DNA from: Devosia sp. Root413D1
GTDB taxonomy: Bacteria; Pseudomonadota; Alphaproteobacteria; Rhizobiales; Devosiaceae
DNA length: 64,000 nucleotides
Direction of reading: 5' to 3'
Assembly: GCF_001425235.1 (NCBI RefSeq)
Contig: NZ_LMEA01000001.1
Location: forward strand, 719,855 to 783,854
A model generated the notes under the pieces. The model saw nothing but the letters and a program-made list of their open reading frames with translations. It searched no databases and was not told the DNA's origin. Shown in pieces: positions 8,115 through 15,777 of the stretch. Numbering within the stretch: position 1 is the stretch's first letter; the number at the start of each line of letters is the position of its first letter. Both the position numbers and the translations under genes were made by a program.

Positions 8115-8164
8115 TTGACAAGCGGCTTTTGAGTGTCGTTAGATCGTCATGTAAACCGGTTTAC
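8115..8164 (+). promoter_or_regulatory. Putative promoter with overlapping perfect LacI-type operator
   Basis: TTGACA (8115-8120) is followed 18 nt later by a weak -10, TTAGAT (8139-8144). GTAAACCGGTTTAC (8151-8164) is a perfect 14-bp palindrome with a central CG, positioned at the expected transcription start and 14 nt before the ATG at 8179. The layout predicts repression by a LacI-family protein; the only LacI gene in the window is at 3008-4024. The divergent cdd gene shares this 95-nt gap. Confidence 0.7.
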
Positions 8165-8178
8165 CGGACGGGGGTCAA

Positions 8179-9543
8179 ATGGGTTCAACGCTTATCCACG
8201 GGGCGACGGTTCTTTCCGTGGACGCTGAAAATCGGGTGTTCGAGGGTGGCTTCGTCGCCATCCGCGACGGTCGGATCAGCGGTGTAGGACCTCGCGACGG
8301 CACTCCCAACCCGTCCGGCTTCGACGAGGTGTTCGACCTGACCGGACACCTCGTCATGCCGGGCCTGGTGAATGCCCATACCCACTCGGTAATGGTGCTG
8401 TTCCGCGGCCGCTCGGAAGGCCAGAGCCTGCTCACCATGGCGGGCTGGTACAACTCGATCCGCGAGCCTGAACTATCGCTCGTCGCCTCCGATGTCGGGC
8501 CTGCGGTGACGCTGAGCTGCGCCGAGATGGCGCTTTCGGGCACCACCACTTTCTGCGACCAGTATTTCTTCGCCGAGGAGATCGCCGACGCGGTGAAAGA
8601 CGCAGGGCTGCGCGCCGTCATCGCCTACGGCATCGTGCAGCTGGGCGACGAGCGGCGCGGCGCGGAGGAGCTGGCGAAAGCCACCGCCTTCCTCGAGCAG
8701 CAGCGCTCGGCCGATGGCCGCATCATCCCATGGTTCGGCCCGCACGCCCCTTATGTCGATAACACCGAGGCCCTCTTGGTCGAGGAAGTGGCGGTCGCCA
8801 ACAAATACGGCGTCGGCCTCCACCTCCATATGGCCTGCGGTCCGGAGGACAACGAGGAGACTGAGCGTCGCTACGGCACCACGGCGGCGGTCGCGCTCGA
8901 GCAGCTCGGCTTCTTCAAAGGCCGCATCCATGCGGCGCACTGCATCGACCTCAGCGATGAGGATATCGCGGTGTTCGCCCGCGCCCCGCACGCCTCGGTG
9001 TCCTACAACGCCTCGGCCGGGCTGCGGTCGGGCCGCGCAGGCATCTGCCCGGCGGTGGATCTGAGGGCCGCCGGGGTCACCGTGGCGCTCGGCACTGACA
9101 ATGTCGCGGCCAACAATTCCTACGACATGGTCTCCGAGATGCGCGTCGCGGGCCTGGTTGCCAGCCATCGCGAAGGCGTGGCGCAGCCGCTGTCGAGCCG
9201 CGACCTCGTGCGCATGGCGACCATCGAAGGGGCGAAGGCGCTCGGTCTCGAGCACGAGATCGGCAGCCTCGAAGTCGGCAAGGCCGCCGACATTGCAGCG
9301 TTCGACCTCAGCGGCGCTGGTTATTCCGAGACGCCGGATCCCGAAACCCTGCTGGTCTATTCGGGCAGCGGGCGCGATCTGCGCCACCTTTGGGTGGGTG
9401 GAGAGCAATTGGTGCAGAACCGCAGCTTGACGCGCCGGCCCTTTGCCGACATCCGACAGGCTTACTCGGCGACTTACGCCGAGTTCTGGAACCGCGTCCA
9501 GCAAGCCAAGACGGACGCCAAGAACAAGAAAGCAGTAGCTTGA
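8179..9543 (+). CDS. Amidohydrolase, TrzA/AtzA and S-adenosylhomocysteine-deaminase type
   Basis: A 454-residue metal-dependent deaminase/chlorohydrolase of the cytosine-deaminase-like superfamily. Motifs appear in order: PGLVNAHTHS (metal HxH, residues 61-70), GLHLHMACG (His), GRIHAAHCIDLS (His), and LGTDNVAANNSYDM (catalytic or metal Asp). Members deaminate methylthioadenosine, S-adenosylhomocysteine, guanine, 8-oxoguanine or adenosine analogues. Here it is the first gene of an operon with a nucleoside hydrolase and a BMP nucleoside transporter, so an aminopurine or aminopurine nucleoside substrate is inferred. A GGGGGTC Shine-Dalgarno precedes the ATG. Its stop overlaps the next start (TTGA). 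Confidence 0.87.
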   Translation: MGSTLIHGATVLSVDAENRVFEGGFVAIRDGRISGVGPRDGTPNPSGFDEVFDLTGHLVMPGLVNAHTHSVMVLFRGRSEGQSLLTMAGWYNSIREPELSLVASDVGPAVTLSCAEMALSGTTTFCDQYFFAEEIADAVKDAGLRAVIAYGIVQLGDERRGAEELAKATAFLEQQRSADGRIIPWFGPHAPYVDNTEALLVEEVAVANKYGVGLHLHMACGPEDNEETERRYGTTAAVALEQLGFFKGRIHAAHCIDLSDEDIAVFARAPHASVSYNASAGLRSGRAGICPAVDLRAAGVTVALGTDNVAANNSYDMVSEMRVAGLVASHREGVAQPLSSRDLVRMATIEGAKALGLEHEIGSLEVGKAADIAAFDLSGAGYSETPDPETLLVYSGSGRDLRHLWVGGEQLVQNRSLTRRPFADIRQAYSATYAEFWNRVQQAKTDAKNKKAVA

Positions 9544-10493
9544 CCAAACGTACTTTCATTTTTGACAGCGACGGCGGCGTTGACGACGCCCAGGCGCTCA
9601 TTCTGCTGGTTGCCAACGGCAAGGTGCCAGACCTGATCACCACGGTGTTCGGCAATGTCGGCCGTGACCAGGCAACCACCAATCTCCTCGCCACCTGCGC
9701 CCAGCTCGGTGTTTCGATTCCGGTACATCGTGGCGCCGATCGCCCGCTGACCCAGCCGGTCATCGATGCCAAATACGTGCATGGCGACGATGGCCTCGGC
9801 GGCGCGCCGCGTCCCCTGAGCCAGGAAACCCATGCCTCCGACGATGGGATCGGCGTCCTGATCCGCACCTTCAACGCGGCCAAAGCCAAGGGCGAGAAGG
9901 CCGACATCCTGATGATCGGCCCCCTGACCAATCTGGCGCTGGCGCTTCGCCTCGACCCCTCGATCGTCGACGGTATCGGCACGCTCACCATCATGGGTGG
10001 CAATGTCTATGGCCGCGGCAACACCACGCCGGCCGCCGAGTTCAACATCTATGCCGACCCCGAGGGCGCCCATGTGGTGCTGACAGCCGGCATCGAGACG
10101 GTGGTGATCCCCTGGGAGCCGTGCCTCACCCACTTCATGGTGGGCGAGAAGATCGACGCGTTGTTTGCCGGGATCCCGGCCTCGCCGCTCAAGACTTTCA
10201 ACGAGGCGCTGCAGAAGCATGCCCGCGAGAACGGTATCCGCCGTGGCCTGCCCGATCGCTTCCTCTATGTCGACCCGCTGGCGGCCGCCGTGGTGCTCGA
10301 TCCCTCGATGGTCACCAAGTCGATCGAGGCATCGTCGAGCGTGGCGCTCGCCCCGGGGATCACCCGCGGCATGACGCTGGTCGATCCGTCCGGGCGCCTC
10401 GGCACCCCCAAGATTACGTTCGTCGAGGAGGTCGACGTCGCAAAGGTCGACGCGCTCTACGCCGTATCCGCCGCCTATTCCCCCAAGCATTAG
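9540..10493 (+). CDS. Nucleoside hydrolase (inosine/uridine-preferring family)
   Basis: A 317-residue nucleoside N-ribohydrolase that splits ribonucleosides into base and ribose. The N-terminal calcium-site motif reads FDSDGGVDDAQAL, with all the family aspartates although the common TDPG is SDGG. MIGPLTNLALAL, TIMGGNV and EFNIYADPEGAHVVL follow in the standard order. The start is TTG at 9540, whose bases overlap the preceding stop (TTGA); the family N-terminus begins here, and longer in-frame extension is not conserved in type. Ribose released could feed the ribokinase at 624-1556. Confidence 0.9.
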   Translation: MTKRTFIFDSDGGVDDAQALILLVANGKVPDLITTVFGNVGRDQATTNLLATCAQLGVSIPVHRGADRPLTQPVIDAKYVHGDDGLGGAPRPLSQETHASDDGIGVLIRTFNAAKAKGEKADILMIGPLTNLALALRLDPSIVDGIGTLTIMGGNVYGRGNTTPAAEFNIYADPEGAHVVLTAGIETVVIPWEPCLTHFMVGEKIDALFAGIPASPLKTFNEALQKHARENGIRRGLPDRFLYVDPLAAAVVLDPSMVTKSIEASSSVALAPGITRGMTLVDPSGRLGTPKITFVEEVDVAKVDALYAVSAAYSPKH

Positions 10494-10516
10494 AACAAAC
10501 GCAAACAGGAGTGCGC

Positions 10517-11566
10517 ATGTCTCTGATCTCGACTTTGGCCAAGGCCGCAGCAGGTACTCTGCTCGCCGCCTCGATGATGATGTCGACGGCGATCCCCGCC
10601 GCCGCCCAGGAATACACCAAGGACAACCCGCTCAAAGTCGCGCTGGTGCTGCACGGCACGCTCGGTGACAAGAGCTTCTTCGATGACGCCGCCGAGGGCA
10701 TGAAGACGGCCGAGGCCGAGCTGCCGGTGACCGTTAAGATCATCGAGCTGGGCTATGACCGTTCCAAGTGGCAGGCCGGCCTCGCCGATGCCGCTGACTC
10801 GGGCTACGACGTGATCATCGCCGGCACCTTCGACATGACCGGCTACATCGCCGAGCTGTCGCCGGAATATCCGGACGTGAAGTTCATCGATTTCGACGAT
10901 TCGCCCGATTACAGCGCCTGCGAGTGCAAGAACGTGCTCGGCGTGCAGTACACCACGGCCGCCGCGGGTTATCTCGCCGGCTACGCCGCCGCCAAGATCT
11001 CGAAGTCGGCAACGCTGGGCACCATAATCGGCATGGAATTCCCGACCGTCACCGACTTCAAGACTGGTTTCGACCAGGGCGCCAAGGCGGCCAATCCCTC
11101 GATCAACATCCTCAACGCCGTGGCCGGTTCGTTCAACGACCCTGCCAAGGGCAAGGAAATCGCGCTCGCCCAGATCAACCAGGGCGCTGACGTGGTGTTC
11201 CCGATCGCCGGCGGCACCGGTATCGGCTCGCTCCAGGCGGTCAAGGATTCGGGCAAGCTCGCCGTCGGCGTCGACAGCGACCAGGCCACCATCTTTGCCA
11301 CCTCCGACCCGGCCCAGGCCGATGTGATCTTCACCTCGGTGCTGAAGAAAGTCGGCCACTCGCTGTACCTGGCGCTCGGCCAGACCATCGATGGCTCCGC
11401 CCCCTATGGCTCGCGCCAGCTGCTCGGCATCAAGGACGGCGCCGTCGGCATCGCCAAGAACGCCTGGTACGAGAAGCTCGTGCCGGCTGACGTGCGCGCC
11501 GAAGTCGACGCCATCGAAGCCAAGATCATCGCTGGCGAGATCGAAGTCGCCACCGATATGAAGTAA
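10517..11566 (+). CDS. BMP-family ABC transporter substrate-binding protein (nucleoside type)
   Basis: A 349-residue periplasmic binding protein of the basic membrane protein (BMP/PnrA) family. Residues 1-33 are a Sec signal peptide ending AIPAAAAQE. The mature part has VALVLHGTLGDKSFFDDAAEG (family start), GYDVIIAGTFDMTGYI, FIDFDDS, AAGYLAGYAAAKIS, GADVVFPIAGGTGIG and GVDSDQA. BMP proteins with this operon context bind purine or pyrimidine nucleosides. Shine-Dalgarno ACAGGAG lies just before ATG at 10517. An intrinsic-terminator-like hairpin directly follows, which would keep this gene expressed above the downstream membrane components. Confidence 0.9.
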   Translation: MSLISTLAKAAAGTLLAASMMMSTAIPAAAQEYTKDNPLKVALVLHGTLGDKSFFDDAAEGMKTAEAELPVTVKIIELGYDRSKWQAGLADAADSGYDVIIAGTFDMTGYIAELSPEYPDVKFIDFDDSPDYSACECKNVLGVQYTTAAAGYLAGYAAAKISKSATLGTIIGMEFPTVTDFKTGFDQGAKAANPSINILNAVAGSFNDPAKGKEIALAQINQGADVVFPIAGGTGIGSLQAVKDSGKLAVGVDSDQATIFATSDPAQADVIFTSVLKKVGHSLYLALGQTIDGSAPYGSRQLLGIKDGAVGIAKNAWYEKLVPADVRAEVDAIEAKIIAGEIEVATDMK

Positions 11567-11572
11567 TCTGAC

Positions 11573-11608
11573 GGGCCCCGCGGCAAAACGCGGGGCCCAC
11601 TTTGTTTT
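11573..11608 (+). terminator. Intrinsic terminator-like hairpin within the transporter operon
   Basis: A perfect 10-bp GC stem (GGGCCCCGCG, 11573-11582, with CGCGGGGCCC, 11589-11598) around a GCAAAA loop, followed by ACTTTGTTTT. It lies 7 nt after the binding-protein stop and 24 nt before the ATPase gene. In ABC operons such hairpins commonly act as partial terminators or stabilise the upstream mRNA. Confidence 0.75.
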
Positions 11609-11631
11609 GACGGTGCGCAGAGCGGGGCAGC

Positions 11632-13176
11632 ATGGCGCTTCTGGAAGCAATCGGGATCGGCAAGACCTATCCCGGCGGGGTTGTGGCCAATGACGGGGTG
11701 AACCTGGTCATCGAGCCGGGCGAGGTTCACGCCGTGGTCGGCGAGAACGGCGCGGGCAAATCCACCCTGATGAAGATCCTGTTCGGCATCGAACAGCCCA
11801 ATGCCGGTACGCTCCTGCTCGACAGCAAGCAGGTGCATTTTTCGAAGCCGCGCGAAGCCATCGATGCCGGCATCGGCATGGTGTTCCAGCACTTTTCGCT
11901 GGTTCCGAGTTTTTCCGTCTACGAGAACGTGGTGCTCGGTTCCGAGCCCCGGACCGGCATCCGGCTCGATCGCAACAAGGCGATCGCCGAGGTGCAGGCG
12001 CTCAGCGACAAGTTCCGCCTGAAGGTCGATCCGCTGCCGCCGGTGGGCTCGCTCCCCGTCGGCCAGCAGCAGCGTGTCGAGATCCTCAAGGCGCTCTACC
12101 GCAATGCCCGCATCCTGATCCTCGACGAGCCCACGGCCGTGCTGGCGCCGCAGGAAGTGCAGGAGCTGTTCGTCGCCATCCGCTCGCTGGTGGCGCAGGG
12201 CAAGACGGTGATCTTCATCGCCCACAAACTGCCCGAAGTGCTGGAGATCTCGAACTCCATCACCGTGATGCGGCAGGGCAAGACGGTCGGACAGGTTAAG
12301 ACCAAAGAGGTCACCGAGAAAAGCCTCGCCGCCATGATGGTGGGGCGCGAAGTGAGCCTCCGGGTCGAGCGCAAGCCGACCGAGCAGACCGAGCGGGTCG
12401 CGTCGGTCAGTGGCCTCCGCATCGTCAATGCGCGCGGCACTGAAGTGGTCGCTGGGCTCGACCTCAACGTCTATGCCGGCGAGATCGTCGGGCTGGTGGG
12501 CGTCGAAGGGAACGGGCAGGCCGAGACGCTCGAGGCCATCGCCGGGCTGCGGCATGTGGCGGCCGGCGACATCGTCGTCGCCAACCAGAACGCCGGCCCG
12601 CTGACCGTACTGCAACGGCGCGGCCTCGGCCTCGCTTCGATTCCCGAGGATCGCATCGCCGAGGGGCTCTCCACCGGCTCGACCGTGGCCGAGAACCTCG
12701 TCGCCACCCGGCTCAACGATTCCCGTTATGTCCGTGGTGGCCTGCTCGACCTCAAGGCGATCAAGGCCAACGCGCTGCGGCTGATCGAGCAGTTCTCGAT
12801 CCGCGTCGGCGGGCCCGGCTCGGCCGTGGGCACGCTCTCGGGCGGCAACATGCAGAAGGTGGTGGTGGCGCGCGAACTGAGCGAGCAGCCGAAACTGCTC
12901 CTCGTCAACCAGCCCACCCGCGGCGTTGACCTCGGCGCCACGCAGTTCATCTGGCGCACCATCACCGATGCCCGCGACAAGGGCGCCGCGGTGCTGTTGA
13001 GCTCGGCCGACCTCAGCGAATTGCTGGCGCTCAGCGACCGGCTGCTGGTGCTCTATCGCGGCAAGATCGTTGCCGCCTTCCTCAATACTCCGGACCTCAC
13101 CCCCGAAACGCTCGGCACTTACATGCTCGGGCTTTCGACCCAGACGGCAGACGAAATGCAGGCGGCCCTCAAATGA
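11632..13176 (+). CDS. Nucleoside/sugar ABC transporter ATPase, tandem nucleotide-binding domains
   Basis: A 514-residue double ATPase of the carbohydrate/nucleoside (CUT2/BMP) type. The first domain has Walker A GENGAGKSTLMKIL (residues 39-52), signature PVGQQQRVEILKAL and Walker B ILILDEPTAVL. The second has the degenerate Walker A GVEGNGQAETL normal for this class, SIPEDRIAEGLS, signature LSGGNMQKVVVAREL and LLLVNQPTRGVDLGA. It powers uptake with the two permeases that follow; the next start overlaps its stop (ATGA). The set resembles Bmp/Nup nucleoside importers such as the streptococcal and Treponema systems. Confidence 0.93.
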   Translation: MALLEAIGIGKTYPGGVVANDGVNLVIEPGEVHAVVGENGAGKSTLMKILFGIEQPNAGTLLLDSKQVHFSKPREAIDAGIGMVFQHFSLVPSFSVYENVVLGSEPRTGIRLDRNKAIAEVQALSDKFRLKVDPLPPVGSLPVGQQQRVEILKALYRNARILILDEPTAVLAPQEVQELFVAIRSLVAQGKTVIFIAHKLPEVLEISNSITVMRQGKTVGQVKTKEVTEKSLAAMMVGREVSLRVERKPTEQTERVASVSGLRIVNARGTEVVAGLDLNVYAGEIVGLVGVEGNGQAETLEAIAGLRHVAAGDIVVANQNAGPLTVLQRRGLGLASIPEDRIAEGLSTGSTVAENLVATRLNDSRYVRGGLLDLKAIKANALRLIEQFSIRVGGPGSAVGTLSGGNMQKVVVARELSEQPKLLLVNQPTRGVDLGATQFIWRTITDARDKGAAVLLSSADLSELLALSDRLLVLYRGKIVAAFLNTPDLTPETLGTYMLGLSTQTADEMQAALK

Positions 13177-14300
13177 GCAACATTCCCGCCATCGACCGCA
13201 ACTCCCGTTTCAAGACCATCCGCCGCGAAGTCGGCCGCGCCGTCGGCGCCCTGGCGATTGCGCTGCTCGTCACCTTCATCGTCGTGCTGCTTACCTCCAA
13301 GGCGCCGCTTGACGCTATCACCCAGCTGCTCACCGCCCCGGCCTCGAAGCCGCGCACTATCGGGCTGTGGCTCGACGATGTCGCCAAGCTCACTATCACC
13401 GGGCTGGCTTTCTCGCTGGTGTTCCAGGCCCGGCAGTTCGCCATGGGGGTGCAGGGGCAGGTCTATATCGGCGCCCTGGCCGCCAGCTACGTGGCGCTGT
13501 CGCCGCTCGGCGCCAGCTGGGCCGGCATTCCCCTGGGCATCACCGCCGCCATGCTGGCCGGCGCCATCTACGGGTTCCTGCCCGGCATCGCCAAGGCCAA
13601 GCTCGGCGCCAACGAGATCGTCTCCTCGCTGATGCTGAACTACATCGCCATCGAGGTGTGCAATTTCCTCGTCCGCACCAGCCTGCCCAAGCCGCAGGCG
13701 GGGGTGCTGACCACCAACGATTTCCCTGACAGCGCCGTGTTCCCGCAACTGATCAAGCTCGAGGGGCTCAACGTCACCCGGCTTGATCTCGGCCTCGTCT
13801 TCGCGCTGGTCGCGGTGCTGGTGGTGTGGTTCGCGCTCTATCGCACCAGCTGGGGCCTGAAGCTCCGGCTGGTCGGCCATAACGCACGCTTCGCAGAATA
13901 CTCGGGCATCAAGGCGACCTTCATCATGGTCTCGGCGATGACCGCGTCCGGCGCGCTGGGCGGCCTGCTCGGCTCGATGTTCGTGCAGGGTCAGGGCTAT
14001 GGCAAGCTGACGGTGCTGTTCGAAGGCGGCCTCGCCTTCGAGGGCATCCTCGTCGCCATCGTCGCCCGCAGCCGGCCGTTGGCGGTGCCGGTTGTCGCGC
14101 TGTTCTACGGTTATCTCAGGCAAGGCGCGCAATTGATGAACATCCGCACCGACGTGCCGGCGGAGGTGATTGGCGTCGTCACCGCGATCATCATCCTCTT
14201 GGTCTCGTCGTCCTTCTCGCTCAACTTCATCACCAGGCTGTTCAAGCGCAGCCCGTCGCCATCAGTTGCGCCTGCTGCCGTCGGGGGTGCCGCCAAATGA
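13173..14300 (+). CDS. Nucleoside ABC transporter permease 1
   Basis: A 375-residue membrane protein of the BPD_transp_2 (LivH/RbsC-like) permease family with about nine hydrophobic segments from residue 25 to 355. The conserved cytoplasmic coupling region LGANEIVSSLMLNYIA is at residues 148-163, with WGLKLRLVGHNARFAEYSGI after it, which is diagnostic for BMP-associated nucleoside permeases. It overlaps the genes on both sides by ATGA junctions. It forms the translocation pore with the permease at 14297-15241. Confidence 0.92.
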   Translation: MSNIPAIDRNSRFKTIRREVGRAVGALAIALLVTFIVVLLTSKAPLDAITQLLTAPASKPRTIGLWLDDVAKLTITGLAFSLVFQARQFAMGVQGQVYIGALAASYVALSPLGASWAGIPLGITAAMLAGAIYGFLPGIAKAKLGANEIVSSLMLNYIAIEVCNFLVRTSLPKPQAGVLTTNDFPDSAVFPQLIKLEGLNVTRLDLGLVFALVAVLVVWFALYRTSWGLKLRLVGHNARFAEYSGIKATFIMVSAMTASGALGGLLGSMFVQGQGYGKLTVLFEGGLAFEGILVAIVARSRPLAVPVVALFYGYLRQGAQLMNIRTDVPAEVIGVVTAIIILLVSSSFSLNFITRLFKRSPSPSVAPAAVGGAAK

Positions 14301-15241
14301 TGGAACTGCTCATCACTGTCTTTTCGGCCACCTTCTTCGTCACCATCATCCGCACCACGACGCCTTTGCTGCTGGCGACGCTGGGCGGCCTCATCGCCGA
14401 TCTCGGCGGGGCGCTGAACGTGGCGCTCGAGGGCATGATGCTGATCGGCTGCCTCACCGCGGTGATCGTCTCGGTCTATGCCCCGTGGTACGTCGCGGTC
14501 GCCGCCGGGCTCGGCGCCGGGGCGCTGCTCGGGCTGATCATGGCGTTCTTCGCCTTCCGCCTGAAGGCCGACATCATCCTTGTCGGCTTCGCCATCAACA
14601 TCCTCGCGGCCGGCGGCACGGTGTTCGCACTGGCCATCGCTACCGGTGGCGACAAGGGCACCTCGATCAATCTCCAGAGCAAGGCCGTTCCGGCGGTCGA
14701 CCTCAGCTTCCTCAGCGCCATCCCCGGCATCGGCCCGGTGCTCAAGTCGTTCCTCTCCGGCCACTCGGTGCTGAGCTGGCTCGCGGCCTTCCTGGTCTTT
14801 GCGGTCTGGTACTTCCTCTACCGCACGCCCTGGGGCCTGTGGCTGCGCGGCGTCGGTGAGTATCCGGCGGCGCCGGAAGCGGCCGGCATCCCGGTCAACA
14901 AGATCCGCACCTGGAGCCTCATCGTCTCGGGCGCGCTGGCCGGCCTCGGCGGTGCGCAACTCGCCATGTTCAACTATGTCGGCTTCACCCGCGACATGAC
15001 CGCCGGCCGCGGCTTCATCGCGCTCGGCGCGGTGCTGCTCGGCGCCCGCCACCCGGTCGGAGCGCTGCTCGCCGCGCTGCTGTTCGGCGCCTTCGAGGCG
15101 CTGGCGGTGGTGATGCCGGGCCTCTTCAACGACATCCCGGCCGAGCTCATCCGCATGATCCCGTTCGTCGTGACCATCGCCGCACTGGTGCTGTTCTCGA
15201 TCCGGGCCCAGCGCGCGCTGGCTTTGCGTGGGGTGAAGTAG
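14297..15241 (+). CDS. Nucleoside ABC transporter permease 2
   Basis: A 314-residue permease of the same family as its neighbour, shorter and more hydrophobic. TPLLLATLGGLIADLGGALN (residues 15-34) and ALEGMMLIG are the standard N-terminal motifs of the second BMP permease, and TPWGLWLRGVGEYPAAPEAAGI is the matching coupling-helix region. It is the last gene of the operon starting at 8179. A long hairpin at 15270-15311 follows and probably ends the transcript. Confidence 0.92.
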   Translation: MMELLITVFSATFFVTIIRTTTPLLLATLGGLIADLGGALNVALEGMMLIGCLTAVIVSVYAPWYVAVAAGLGAGALLGLIMAFFAFRLKADIILVGFAINILAAGGTVFALAIATGGDKGTSINLQSKAVPAVDLSFLSAIPGIGPVLKSFLSGHSVLSWLAAFLVFAVWYFLYRTPWGLWLRGVGEYPAAPEAAGIPVNKIRTWSLIVSGALAGLGGAQLAMFNYVGFTRDMTAGRGFIALGAVLLGARHPVGALLAALLFGAFEALAVVMPGLFNDIPAELIRMIPFVVTIAALVLFSIRAQRALALRGVK

Positions 15242-15269
15242 GCGGCGCGCCGAAGCGCGATGCCCTCAA

Positions 15270-15311
15270 GCGAAAACTTGGGCTTAGCGCAGCTAAGTCC
15301 TTAGTTTTCGC
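15270..15311. repeat. Long imperfect hairpin after the nucleoside operon
   Basis: GCGAAAACT (15270-15278) pairs with AGTTTTCGC (15303-15311), and inside it GGCTTAGC pairs with GCTAAGTCC apart from one mismatch, giving a stem of about 19-20 bp with a GCA loop. No T-run follows on the plus strand. It could be a bidirectional terminator between convergent genes or a dispersed palindrome. Confidence 0.6.
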
Positions 15312-15345
15312 CAGAGAGGGGGGCGTGCGGAGCCACCGTGCCCTC

Positions 15346-15777
15346 TCACACCCCCTCGATCCGCACCGCAAACTCCCCGCGCACCAGCAGTGGCCCCACG
15401 CTCCCCTCCAACCGGCCAAGCCGGACCAGGTCGCGGGTACTTTCGTATCTACCGTGGAAGAACGCCAGGTTGCCCCACGGCACGTAGTAGCAAAGGTCTC
15501 CTGGGGCGGCGTCCGGGACCGGGCCGCGCACCAGCGCGGTGAGTTTCTCCGGCAGGTAGGAGATCTTCTCGTTGCCGCCGAAATCCGACATCGTCAGGTC
15601 GAGCGGCAGCATGGCGGCGAATTCGCGGGCCGAGGCGTTGTCCTCGAGGCTCGCGGTGAAACGCTGGTCGTCGAATGCAATATGAATTCTCATCGCCCCA
15701 CCTTCCTGCCCCTGGCTGACGCCCGGCAACGCCGCACCGAGCATCAGTCCGCGAAGCACTTCGCGCCGCCGCATCAT
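15346..15777 (-). CDS. Exported cyclophilin-like fold protein
   Basis: A 143-residue protein with an N-terminal twin-arginine leader: RRREVLRGLMLGAAL at residues 3-17, then a cleavage region near residue 24. The body (MRIHIAFDDQRFTASL, LPLDLTMSDFGGNEKISYLP, GDLCYYVPWGNLAFFHG) matches the cyclophilin-like family PF18050, which is a beta-barrel of unknown function often found beside exporters or reductases. The double ATG at 15777 overlaps the stop of the MFS gene (ATGA), so both are co-translated. Tat export suggests a folded or cofactor-bound periplasmic product. If the leader is spurious, translation could start at the internal Met-29. Confidence 0.75.
   Translation of the reverse strand: MMRRREVLRGLMLGAALPGVSQGQEGGAMRIHIAFDDQRFTASLEDNASAREFAAMLPLDLTMSDFGGNEKISYLPEKLTALVRGPVPDAAPGDLCYYVPWGNLAFFHGRYESTRDLVRLGRLEGSVGPLLVRGEFAVRIEGV

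Noticed and set aside
8190-8201. CTTATCCACGG resembling a DnaA box
   Set aside because: It lies inside the start of the amidohydrolase coding sequence and is a single isolated near match.
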